Origin: Lepraria neglecta | Lineage: Eukaryota > Ascomycota > Lecanoromycetes > Lecanorales > Stereocaulaceae | Direction of reading: 5' to 3' | DNA: 64,000 bases | NCBI GenBank assembly: GCA_033220425.1 | Contig: CM065647.1 | Coordinates: 5,456,001 to 5,520,000, forward strand | Shown: piece after piece, positions 33,641 to 43,116 of the stretch | How positions within the stretch are numbered: position 1 is the stretch's first letter | Layout of the letters: every line of letters begins with the position of its first letter | Position numbers and translations under genes: made by a program | Notes under the pieces: generated by a model | Told to the model about the DNA's origin: nothing | The model's input: only the letters and a program-made list of their open reading frames with translations | The model's database searches: none

Positions 33641-33833
33641 TAGGGCTGCAACCCTAGGGGCGACAGTAACACCACGCTAGAAGCCTCGCAATTGCCTATT
33701 TAGGAAGCTTTATATATATATATTTGGTACGATAATTGATTTATATACAAAAGCCGACTTTTAGATTTTGGTATGTACGCGCGCCAATTGATAATCAAAA
33801 CCGCGCTACAATAGGTTTTTCGGATCTACGATA

Positions 33834-35029
33834 AGGATAAGAACGTTGAATACTAGGTCCGTATCGATACAGGCCGTTTTGACCCCTCCACGAAACGTCT
33901 CAATATCGTATTACAGGTGAATTCCTAAGCTAAGAGTCCCGAGTTAATAGATTAGGTTAAGAAGAACTCAATATATACAAAGTTGGCTACTACGACGTTT
34001 AATATAGATATAAATGATAAAAACGCAGAGCTAAGCCGAGTATTAGACGTATTGAAAAGCAAAGCAAAGGATAATCTCAAGTAGTCGGGCAGTAACGCCA
34101 AGGTGAGATAGACCCTATTTATATCTCGTTTGTTACAATGTGGTAATAGGCTAGGAAGGATATCTAGCTAATGGAGGCCCCTAGGGCCGTATATATGGCC
34201 AAGACAGACAAAGAACGGCTAGCAATAGGCTTCTGGAATCGTATAGAAAGCAATCAAGCAACGGATTGTAACATCGTTGATCGTCTCTAATAAGCAATAT
34301 AATTTAGTTCTATATAAACTGGTCGATAATTACACTTAGCGGTGTCCAAACTCTCTCGATAGCTTTAATATGAAAAATCTAGGGTAATATATTGGTCAAT
34401 TTATTGATATAATATAATAGCTATATTTACCTTGAGTTATTAACTACGCTAATAAGATTAAGCCTTGTTATACCTATAAAAGACCTTATAATATCTCGTT
34501 CGCTATATTTATCCCTCTTTAATATTATATTTTTCTTTTTCTTCTCCTTCTTCTCCTCCTATTTCTATATCGCTAGTTTAGAATCTTTATAAACTCTATA
34601 ACTAGCTTTATACGTTAATTTGCTTTATATAGATAAAAGGAGACTATCGTAGGATAGAAGAGGGGTATTTAAATTAAATACGCGAATTTCCTATAGAGGT
34701 TAGTATATCTAGAGGGATACTATCTTCTATTAGTACTATTATTATCAAGTAAGGAGTTTCTAGTCCTTCTAACTTCTAAGCTCACTATAGAAGTTAGTTT
34801 GGTATTAGGCGAGTACTGCTCCTTATCCTATTCCTTAGTAGTCGAGTAGTCGCTAATATAGGCGTCGCTACTGCTGATAGCCTCCCGTCATCGACTCTAT
34901 CGCAAGGTATATATCTCTAGAACTTAGAGAGTTCTAGGCAGTAGGACGCTAAGCTAGGCAATAGTACTAACGAATATTGTTATAAATAACGTAAATAGCT
35001 ATAGCCGAGTACTAGATAGCCAACTCAGG
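33834..35029. other. TpA-rich degenerate stretch
   Basis: Positions 33834-34270 have protein-like remains in one plus frame (VRIDTGRFDPSTKRLNIVLQ, NSIYTKLATTTFNIDIND, NAELSRVLDVLKSKAKDN) with TAG/TAA stops; I do not recognise the family. The rest is strongly AT-rich with no readable gene. Confidence 0.45.
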
Positions 35030-35330
35030 CTCCTACCTGCTGTGCCCCTATACTATCCTATAGCAATCCTTTATACTCCCTCGGTGCTCCCCTCTACTTC
35101 CCTAGTACTCCTCTAGTACTCTCCCGTACTTCTATATACTTCCCTAGTACTCTATTAATACTCCTTTAATACTCTCTTACTATGCCCCCTTACTCTTTTA
35201 TTACTCTCTTTAAAATAGCTATATTTTCTTCTCTAGTTAAAAACGGCAATCGCTAATTCTAAATTCGAGGTATATATAATTAATAAATTATATATACCTA
35301 GATCTTAATTAGGAACATATTTAATAGCTT
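35030..35330. repeat. GCTCCCT-type minisatellite, RIP-altered copy
   Basis: Alternating CTCCCTCGGTGCTCCCCTCT and CTTCCCTAGTACTC units, ending with AAAACGGCAATCGCTAATTC. The same units and the same end sequence occur at 47090-47330 and 53830-54015 in less mutated form. Confidence 0.7.
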
Positions 35331-35755
35331 TCGGTACTTAATTACCTCGAAATCGCTATATAATTATTGGAAACGAATTCCATTCGTTATTTAATTTGGT
35401 TAATAGAGCTTCTCTATAGCGATTCAAATACTAGATCTACGATTTCACTGGATAAGGTGCTTTACCACACTATATTAGGGTGTGCGCAGATCGTCTATAC
35501 ATCGGTACTATTCTCACATATCGTAACTTCTAGAAACCTATTGTAGCGCCAATTGCATCGGCAAATAGCGCGCGCACACACCAAAAATCCGACAATATCG
35601 GCTTTTTGAAAGGTATCTATTATTCTACTATATAGAGTATTATAAAGCTTCCCAAAAAGGAAATTATAACTCTATAGCTTAGTATAGCTACTATCTAGAG
35701 CCCTAGCACTAATTGCCACGTCCCTGTCGCCCGAACCTCACTATCACCCCCCACT

Positions 35756-36502
35756 ATGCCCCTATATAGTAACCTTCCACCGCCTATAAACACTCGCCGC
35801 TATAGGCTCTATAGGCTCCCTACTTCGCTGTCTATAGCCCCCTTCGCTACTTCGAAACCCCTAGCAGCCCGTCCTAAGCCCTCCCCTAAGTATCTAAGCC
35901 GAGCGTCCAAGGCAAAGAAGCCCCTACTAGCAAAATAGAAGAAGTTACCCTTATCCAAATCAGCTACTACTATTACCCCTGTAGGTTAGAGTTAATAGGA
36001 AGCTTAGATCCAGAAGGACAATAAAGAAGACGTTATAGCTGCTGCCTAGAAGGAAGTCCTCCGTCTAGAGTACTAGAGCTTCTATAAGAAGTATCGCTAT
36101 ATAATTAATATAGACTTACAGGATATATCTGGTGAACTAGGCCCCTTATAGATGTCGCCTAGAGGGAAAGAACGATATAATAAGGCACTTGCTGAGGCGG
36201 AAAAGATATATATAGTAGCGCGGGCTACTGCTATATAGGATGAATTCAAAATAGTAGAATATTTAGTAAAGTAGTTAGTCCGTTTTAAAAAGATCGAGCT
36301 CTTTAGAGACTCTACTAAATATACTATAGAAGGCGAGGAACGCCTAGACTGGGAACTCTGGTATACTAAGCTTTATATAAAGGGTCTGGAGTATATATAT
36401 AGCGAGGGAAAGAGCTGTTATACGGTTGTAATAAAGGCTGAACTAAGAGTTAGTAATATAGGTGGGAAGGCTACTCCTACTATTAGCTTCTCGTCCCGCT
36501 AA
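35756..36502 (+). pseudogene. ORF B of the second DDE_3 copy
   Basis: From the ATG at 35756, about 245 codons read MPLYSNLPPPINTRRYRLYR, a Pro/Lys-rich section (PKPSPKYLSRASKAKKPLLA), then an acidic/basic helical part (GKERYNKALAEAEKIYIVA, VRFKKIELFRDSTKYTIEG, ERLDWELWYTKLYIKGLEYI), ending FSSR. About ten TAG/TAA codons interrupt it, mostly where Gln or Trp would fit. The alignable start of ORF B in the larger copy supports a real gene. Family and function are unknown; the basic N-terminus would suit a nucleic-acid-binding or nuclear accessory protein (inference). Confidence 0.6.
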
Positions 36503-36509
36503 TTAGTTA

Positions 36510-36720
36510 GGGTTTTCTCTATAGCGTCAGTAAGAAGGCGAGGCCGCCCTTGCTTTATATATGGGGCGACGACGCTCCCCCACTCATCCAGGTTCCGCTT
36601 TATCTTGGAGATCTACTGCTGAGTTACACCAGTACGGCTTACTATGTCCTTGACTGTATTACCGCGGCCGAGATAGTACTCGATATTAAAACGTGTCTGG
36701 GAGCTTAGTAGGGGTGGCAT
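36510..36720 (-). pseudogene. DDE_3 transposase N-terminus, second copy
   Basis: ATG at 36720, then PPLLSSQTRFNIEYYLGRG, VKDIVSRTGVTQQ, a TAG at an expected Gln, ISKIKRNLDEWGSVVAPYI and GRPRLLTDAIEKTLTN, where similarity to the larger copy ends. Helix-turn-helix region only. Confidence 0.75.
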
Positions 36721-36992
36721 TTTAGCGGCGGTAAGGGTGGGCGACAGTGATAGTAAGGGTAATATCTCCGCTTATAGGGGCAAAAGCAACACTACACGAA
36801 GAGCTTCAATTCTGCCCGATTAGGATATATTCAAACCACTACTAGTTGAGATCTATGAAAAAGCCGATATTGTCGGATTTTTGGTGTGTGCGCGCGCTAT
36901 TTGCCGATGCAATTGGCGCTACAACAGGTTTTTGGAAGTTACGATAGTGCATGAACTCAAATTCCCGCTCGAGCCGAGCACCTTCTCCATCA

Positions 36993-38780
36993 TCACGGAG
37001 TATAAGGAAGATTCCGCTTCACCCGAGCATCTTTCCAGTCCACCTCTCCATTAGTATCAAGCGCCGGCCTCAGCCACTGCAAAACAAGGAAATCCGATCT
37101 TCCCCAGTTGGTCTCGTCCACTTCGTACTGTTTGTTGTACTTATGAATGCTAGAGCTTAGCTCGCTGAATAAACCTAAACCGCGCTCGTAGCAGTTCCAC
37201 TTATCGTACTTCAGGGTTAGTGCGGTGAATAGATGGGTAAACGTGGTTTGAGGCCCTGTGGTTCGAGCTGGTGCGGGATAGAGGGTTGTGATCGGCACCG
37301 GGGCGGGGCCGACTGCTGGCGCAGTAGCAGCATGGGCGGTGGCGGTCATTGCGGTAGAAGCAGCAAATGCCGTTTCAATCTTTTGGTACTCAACGACTAT
37401 TCTTCCCGCATTTCCAATGAGATGCCTCCTGGATCTCTTGATCCATTCCTCGAAGTCATACAGGATGAGATGACGAAGCGAGTCGCTCCCGGGAACAGCT
37501 GTGAGTGCGGGAACAGTGACAGTACCAGATGCTGCCATTACTTGAATGTGCTCATGTAACAGCAGTACAAGTTCTCTTTCGACAGCGAATTGCCAGGTCA
37601 TTTTCCAGTTTCCGGTGGCACCCCAGGGTGTTGGATTAATGAAGTGGTTTACAATTTCCGTTTTGTCTGGTAACATTTCGAGGACGTGACGAAATCCCAA
37701 GCAGGTGATGATCTGTTGTTGCTGATCTATTTCAGATTGCTTCTTCTCTATAGTGTCGTAAAGAATCTTCCAGTGCTGACTCCTTGCGGCGCCAATGTCT
37801 CTTAGGATCTTAATGGCATTTTGGAAGTCGAGAGCTTCCTGTCCGGTAATAGTTTTCACAAATAAACATACGTTAAACCGAAATTTGAGATGTTCTCCCG
37901 ATAAAAGCCATGGAGTTTCTGACCATTTCCTAAGCAGAAGTGAGATTTCGAACAACCGCCTCTGATCGATCATTCTCTTGAATAGTTTCTCCAGTGCCTT
38001 TAGACGCTCTTCTCTCCAAGGGGATTCAACTATAGACGAAACACTTAGTACCTGACTTGATTAAAGCATTTCCAAAGCTTTTATTAAGATATATTACTTA
38101 CTCGTATCTTTTCTGAACGTGTGATCGTCAATGGATCGTTCCAAAAAATTCTGCAATTGAGATGTGACATCCAAGTACGTATCCTCGGTACCTTCGATCA
38201 GGGATCCTCGAATTTCATCGAAGGTTTGGATGACTTCTGGAAGGTGAACCGTTGCATCGTGTGAGGTCGTAGCACCTGAAGAGCTTGTATGCTGCATGAG
38301 TTTAAGTATTTCAGCCTGTAGCGTAATCCAAAAACGGAGTCTGCATTCCCTTTCAAACTTATTCTCTTCACTTGCCAAGTCCATCACGAACTTCTCAGAT
38401 ATATCCCGAAACCTTAGAAGTCCAGAAAAATTTTCAAGGCACTCAATAAATTTTTCCGGGTTTATGTTAAAGTCTCGCCGAGCACTCTGAAAATCTTCAA
38501 AAGAGGCTCGGCCAGATTCGTTTGGTGTAGGAGGTAGTATAAAATCCTCAAGCCAAGGATGTTCCCTATGATACGAACGTAACCTATCATCAGGGTTCGA
38601 GATGAATCTCACCATTTCAAACCAAATGTCGGATATAAAATATGGAGATGATTCTTTGCTGAACAACTCTGAGTAGAAATACTGGGAAGCGCGATATAAA
38701 GGCTGAAGATGGAGGGACTTCGGACGAAGATTGAAGCGCTTAGCTAAAGGCTTGAGGAAGCCCCAGAAAAAGGTAGCCAC
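36993..38780 (-). CDS. conserved-looking protein of unknown function, two exons seen
   Basis: Exon 38780-38102 is joined to exon 38029-36993 by a 72-nt intron (GTAAGT at 38101, CTATAG at 38030), joining RKDT to IESPWREERLKALEKLF in frame: about 571 residues with no stops. The visible 5' end is not an ATG (GTG at 38780). A TAA lies just upstream and CTTTAAG before GGCTCGCTGGG could be a 3' splice site, so an upstream exon is likely, perhaps the hydrophobic sequence in the duplicated block at 38797-39330. The start contains a possible membrane segment (ATFFWGFL), the rest is helical and charged, with an Ala/Pro/Thr-rich linker near residue 430. No domain recognised. It is free of RIP-type stops despite transposons on both sides. 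Confidence 0.65.
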
Positions 38781-38796
38781 AGCTATCCCAGCGAGC

Positions 38797-39330
38797 CCTT
38801 AAAGAATTAGCATATAATAAAATATATAATTGGAGATTCTTAACTGACATTTATATGGGGTTACCCAAAATAAGAAGCTGGCAATAGTGAGGCAAACGGC
38901 GAAAAGACCGAATACGGGGGCTCAAGCGAGGAAGCTAGCGGAATTGGACCTAGTAGCGTCGTCATATACTTAGAAACTTAGTACTGTCAAGCGACTTAAA
39001 GAGTATACAAGGTATCCTCTTACTGTGCTCGAATGATAGTCGTAAAGACTTCTCGTATAGCACTTCTGAGAGCCCTGAAAGAATTAGCATATAATAAGAT
39101 CCATAACAAAAGAACCTTAGCAAACATTTCCTCAACTTTGCCCCGAATAGGTTAGAGATGGCAACGGTAAGGCAAATGGCGAGAAGATCGAGCACGGCGG
39201 CCGAAAGGTTGAAGCCAAAAAGATTATAGGTATAACCTCCGTAATATACTTAAAAACTTAGCATCACTAAGGAATTTAAACAGTATGAAGGGTGTTCTCT
39301 TACAGAGCTCGAATAACGGTCCTTTTGTAG
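38797..39330 (-). repeat. about 271-bp tandem duplication with hydrophobic frames
   Basis: Two diverged copies begin GCCCT-AAAGAATTAGCATATAATA at about 38797 and 39068. On the minus strand both encode a hydrophobic stretch (VLDLLAICLTVAISNLFGAK in one, VFGLFAVCLTIASFLFWVTP in the other) followed by YYMLIL. They lie just upstream of the 571-residue gene and could be its alternative or duplicated first exon coding a transmembrane segment. The 77-codon frame at 38962-39195 is one copy read through. Confidence 0.6.
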
Positions 39331-40135
39331 GCGACATGGTTGCCACAGAAATGTAATGATGAACACTAAGTCTCGCAGGGGAGAAAAAAAAGTTCGAAGA
39401 CAGTTTGGCTAAGCGTCACGACGGGAAAGAGATGAGCTTTTTAAACTACGCGGATCACTCTCAGCTCAAGAATTGTAATAAGAGCGCATGCAATAGGCTT
39501 ATTGAACCATCTAATATTAGTAACTTATACAGATGCAATGCACGTGGGGGCGGGTGCTCGAGCTGCACTTCGCCCCATTTCGTTCTATCCATAGTCTATA
39601 GTGCTCTGAAAGAGGCGTAGCCATCACCCGAAATACCTCCGTATGCTGCAGTGTTACCCAACCATATATACTTAGTAACTTATACACATGCACGTTAGCG
39701 CCGGGCGTAAGTGCCAATACGGTTTAAAATAAAAGACGGAAAGATACCTATGGAATATCCCTCCCCATGCATACTAGCCGCCGAGAATTAGAAAAGGAAC
39801 GGGGTATCTGCCTCGCTTTTTCCACCTTTTAAAGTCGCACCCCGAACTTAGAATTAGCGATTGCCGTTTTTAACCAGGGAATGAAGCATAGTTGTTTTAA
39901 AGGGAGTAATGAGATAGTACTACTAAGGGGGCGCAGTGAGGGAGCATTAAAGCAGCATTAAGGGAGCATAGGAGAGCAGAGGGGGAGCAAATATATAAAA
40001 TAGGCCTTAGTGCGGAAGCAATGCGGCGGTGCCGTACGTTTAAAACTTGAGGATACTATTACTATATCTTTCTCTCTTCACTATAGATACCTTAGTGGCT
40101 AGGGCAGTTTTATCTAGCTATAATTTCCCCCTTTA
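39331..40135. other. non-coding stretch with inverted GCTCCCT-type minisatellite
   Basis: No gene recognised. Positions 39835-40010 hold AGGGAGCATTAAAGCAGC-type units following CGAACTTAGAATTAGCGATT, the reverse complement of the 35030-35330 repeat. A short sequence (TTAGTAACTTATACA) recurs at about 39517 and 39668. Confidence 0.5.
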
Positions 40136-40207
40136 AAAGATATCCCGGCCCGACCGCCACTCCGGCTCAACCGCCACTTTTTTCTACCAATTCGAACATC
40201 TTCAAAT

Positions 40208-42258
40208 ATGGCCCAATCTACCCACAACGCTCGAATGGAGCTCGCAATGGCAGATCTAGCCAATCAGGACAAGCTGAATTACAAGGCGACAGCAGAAAAG
40301 TACTTAGTGGGCCGTACGACCCTACGCCAGCGATATCTCGGCCAAACGCTCTCTATCCAAGCTACAGCTTCTAAATATCGCTAATAACTCACTTTTATAC
40401 AAGAAGAGACCCTTATTAAGTATATCAATAGCTTAACTAATCGCGGATTACCTCCTATAAGCCGAATTGTATATAATCTAGCAGAAGAGATAATCGGTGG
40501 CCCTATAGGGAAGAACTGAACTGGAGATTTTGTTAAACGCTACGAAAATAGGCTTACAAATATATATCTTCGCAATATCGATAGCCAGCGTATAAAATCA
40601 GAGTATACTATATTATTCAAGTAGTTCTATAACTTAGTAACGTAGATTAAACGTTTAATAATATTGAATTAGATCAAATAGCTAATATTTTGACTAGTTG
40701 ATCGCTGTAGTCGAAAAATACAATATTACTACTGAAAACATCTAGAATTGGGACGAGAAGGGCTTTGTGATTGGTTAAGTAATAGCTACCCAGCGCATAA
40801 TGAATAAGGAAGCCCTCGAATCAGGCCGGATCACTCGTGCTTCTCAAGATGGTAGCCGGGAGTTTATTAGCTTGCTCGCATATATTAGCGCTATTAGAGC
40901 TATTCTACCGCCCGCATTAATATATAAGGGTGACTCTTCTCTTTATAATATATGGCTAGAGGACTAGGTACCTAGAGATATTACTCACTTCGCTGTCTTA
41001 TCTAATAGGTAGAGTTCGAATACCTTCGGTCTATATTAGCTAGAAACTATCTTCTAACGCTATACTAGTAAGATAGTAAAGAGAAGTCGCCGTTTACTAA
41101 TAGTTAACGGCCATTCGAGCTATATTAACTTGCAGTTTATTAAATTATACGATCGATTACGAATTCTGCTATTAATTTTACCTCCTTATTCTACGTATCG
41201 ATTGTAGCTACTCGATATATTACTATTCGTACCTCTAGCACGGTTCTATACAAATAACCTTAATAGTTTAATAGCCAATAGCTTAGGTATGACCTCACTA
41301 TCTAAACGGAGCTTCTAGGGCGTATTTTAGCCTACTTAGTAACAGGCCTTTATACTAATGAATATTATATCCGGATTTATTAAAATAGGTATATAGCCAT
41401 TCAACCCTGTATTAGTCCTTTCGAAAATCATATAGCTACCCTTATAGGAAGCTCCTCTTCCTTATCAAGGACTAAGAATACTAATAACAAGCTATACTGC
41501 TCGCCGCATTTAATAGTAGTACTATAAGGCCCCGAGCTCGCCATTAATAGCCAAAGTCTTCCGAGCCAATGAACGCCTTGTGTCACAATATTCTATTAAC
41601 TAATATATACTTAAAGGCTTAGTTAATACCTTAAAAGATAAGAAGAAGAAGAGGCGACGAGGTAAACGCTTAAACTTATTAGGGGATAAGGATATAGGGC
41701 CTCAATTTGTCACGAAATGGACTGGGATCGATAAGATCTAATTGGTTGGTTGATATATAAGATGATGATCTCTATGCGGAGTTGCAAAATCTGCTTATAT
41801 GCGGGCCTCAGCCCTAAATGGCTTGGCAGCAGAGATGGTCCATGACACAATTCTTCTCCCCAGCCCGAGTAGAAGCTACTTAGGCTTAGTAAGTAGTCAA
41901 AGATACTGAAGAAGTACAGCGGCAGCAAGGGATACAAGATAGGAAGGCTATAGCAGCTATAAAGAAGGCTTAGAAGGAAGAAGAGAAGGTATAGAAGCAG
42001 CAAATTACTATCGAACGAAGAATATAGAAAGCAGCTAATCAGCAGGTCTAGAAAGCCCTCAAGGAATCACTTAAAGCAGCCAATAAGAAGTAAGTAGCTA
42101 TTCGAAAGCAATCAACGAAGCTTCCGAAAGCCCAGAGTAAGCGTAATAAGCAGCCAATTAGGCCTCATGATATATTAGCAATAAATCGAGGAGAAGGAGT
42201 GATTTCGGCTACTTCGAGCGGAAGGAGGGTCCAACGCCCTAGGCGCTTTGCGTATTGA
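40208..42258 (+). pseudogene. pogo-family transposase, heavily mutated
   Basis: ATG at 40208; reads MAQSTHNARMELAMADLANQ, FIQEETLIKYINSLTNRGLP, IYLRNIDSQRIKSEY, then after a presumed intron NWDEKGFVIG (about 40745), GHSSYINLQFI in place of the usual DGHSSH (about 41108), and near the end SATSSGRRVQRPRRFAY, stop at 42258. The order equals that of the 16.5 kb copy. Numerous stops, mostly at expected Gln/Trp codons, plus the LTR insertion at 41708. Non-functional. Confidence 0.85.
41708..41847. repeat. solo LTR, 140 bp
   Basis: TGTCACGAAATGG...GGTCCATGACA flanked by perfect CAATT duplications (41703-41707 and 41848-41852). TG...CA ends and a 5-bp duplication identify an LTR left after recombination of a retrotransposon. 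Compared with the other pogo copy, the transposase reading is interrupted exactly here. The full element is not in the window, though the ends resemble the 178-bp LTR family (TGTCACG). Confidence 0.87.
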
Positions 42259-42424
42259 GTTTGTGACATATATAGCTTGTTGATATAGTACTAATTGATC
42301 ATCCTTATGAGTTTTAGAGCTTCAATTAATATTATGGTGGTGTAATAAGCTAGATAAGTGATTTGTACGATATTTAAAAAGTGGCGGTTGAGCCGGAGTA
42401 GCGGTCGGGCCGGGATATCTTTTA

Positions 42425-42634
42425 CCTCGTCGCTAATAGCGAAGAAGAAGAGGACGGCGGCGCAGTTCGTCGATAATACAGAATCAAATAGCCTAGAGTC
42501 TCTAAATAAGGCGAACATCGATGGCGATACGGTCTCCAAGCACCTCGAGTCCGGTACTGAAATCAACTATAACCGAATGTTGAGTCACCTAGACGTCGCG
42601 GAGCGCCCAGGTGGTCTGCCATGAATAAACCGCT
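42425..42634 (+). other. short open fragment between two transposons
   Basis: A plus frame open to 42624 reads AKKKRTAAQFVDNTESNSLE, then SKHLESGTEINYNRMLSHLD, without RIP-type damage. It may be the beginning or a piece of a host gene cut by the pogo element and the small TIR element. It faintly recalls the start of FluG/DUF3435-type proteins, but is too short to assign. Confidence 0.35.
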
Positions 42635-43107
42635 CTCGTCATCGCCAAAATAAAGTTCAAGGTGAGGCCCCTAGAGAGCCCCCCAAGCGAGCCGCTAAGC
42701 GAGCCCCAAAGACATCCCCCCATTTTTCCATAGATCTTTCAACTTTACTACCATTCAGCGTACTAGCAACCCCCCAATATGCCTCCACAACGCCAGAAAC
42801 GCACCTACAAGACCTACGATACGCCCCAAAAAGCGAAGATCCAGGCGGCTGAACAGTATATGCGCGCCAAAGGCATCCCCTATAACCCCCGCGACAGGGC
42901 TGGATTAACAGGCAGGTACGGAGTATACCCTAGAGGCTTCAGGAGTGTATAGACGCTGGGGGGAAGAAAACAGGGTGGTAAACAGTGTAATTAGTAGCCT
43001 TGTAGGCCTGATAGATGTATGTAATGGGCCAGCTCTAGGGGGGCGCTAGGGGCGGCCTCCGGGTTTCTTCCGGGGCTCCCCTTGAACTTTAGTTTGGCGA
43101 TGACGAG
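42635..43107 (+). mobile_element. 473-bp TIR element with transposase start
   Basis: Inverted repeats (CTCGTCATCGCCAAAATAAA at the left, its near-complement ending GATGACGAG at the right; about 36 bp) are flanked by CCGCT on both sides (42630-42634 and 43108-43112). Inside, from an ATG at 42780, about 58 codons read MPPQRQKRTYKTYDTPQKAK then EQYMRAKGIPYNPRD, like the N-terminal DNA-binding region of fungal DNA transposases, then stop. This is an internally deleted, non-autonomous (MITE-like) element. A 5-bp duplication is not the TA of Tc1/mariner. Confidence 0.75.
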
Positions 43108-43116
43108 CCGCTGTCA

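Larger units (their letters stand above)
20422..33831 (+). mobile_element. DDE_3 mariner-like element, 13.4 kb because of nested insertions
   Basis: Inverted repeats of about 85 bp begin TCGTAGATCCGAAAAACCT at 20422, with the complement ending at 33831; both sides are flanked by TA (20420-20421 and 33832-33833). Inside are a transposase reading rightwards (20610-20809, continuing at 30617) and a second reading frame (here called ORF B) starting inward from the right end. A 9.8 kb Ty3 element interrupts the transposase. Without insertions the element would be about 3.6 kb. The right half is heavily TpA-enriched. A shorter copy of the same family is at 35521-36944. Confidence 0.85.
35521..36944 (-). 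mobile_element. second DDE_3 element copy, 1.4 kb, with ORF B
   Basis: Inverted repeats of about 85 bp start TCGTAACTTC at 35521, with the complement ending at 36944; TA duplications lie at 35519-35520 and 36945-36946. The inner TIR part (GCGCGCACACACCAAAA..TCCGA..TCGGCTTTTT) is shared with the 20.4-33.8 kb element. ORF B reads in from the left and the transposase start reads in from the right. The transposase breaks off after about 80 codons, so this copy is non-autonomous. Confidence 0.88.
40136..42422 (+). mobile_element. old pogo/Fot1-type transposon
   Basis: 2.29 kb, with about 45-bp inverted repeats (AAAGATATCCCGGCCCGACC at the left, its complement at the right) and TA duplications at 40134-40135 and 42423-42424. 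It encodes a relative of the transposase at 16.5-18.4 kb, but with very many TAG/TAA codons. A solo LTR sits in it. It is much older or more heavily RIP-hit than the other pogo copy. Confidence 0.9.

Noticed and set aside
42425-42624. Start of a DUF3435/FluG-type (Starship captain) gene
   Set aside because: Only a faint similarity over about 60 codons and no tyrosine-recombinase motifs anywhere in the window; not enough to claim a Starship.
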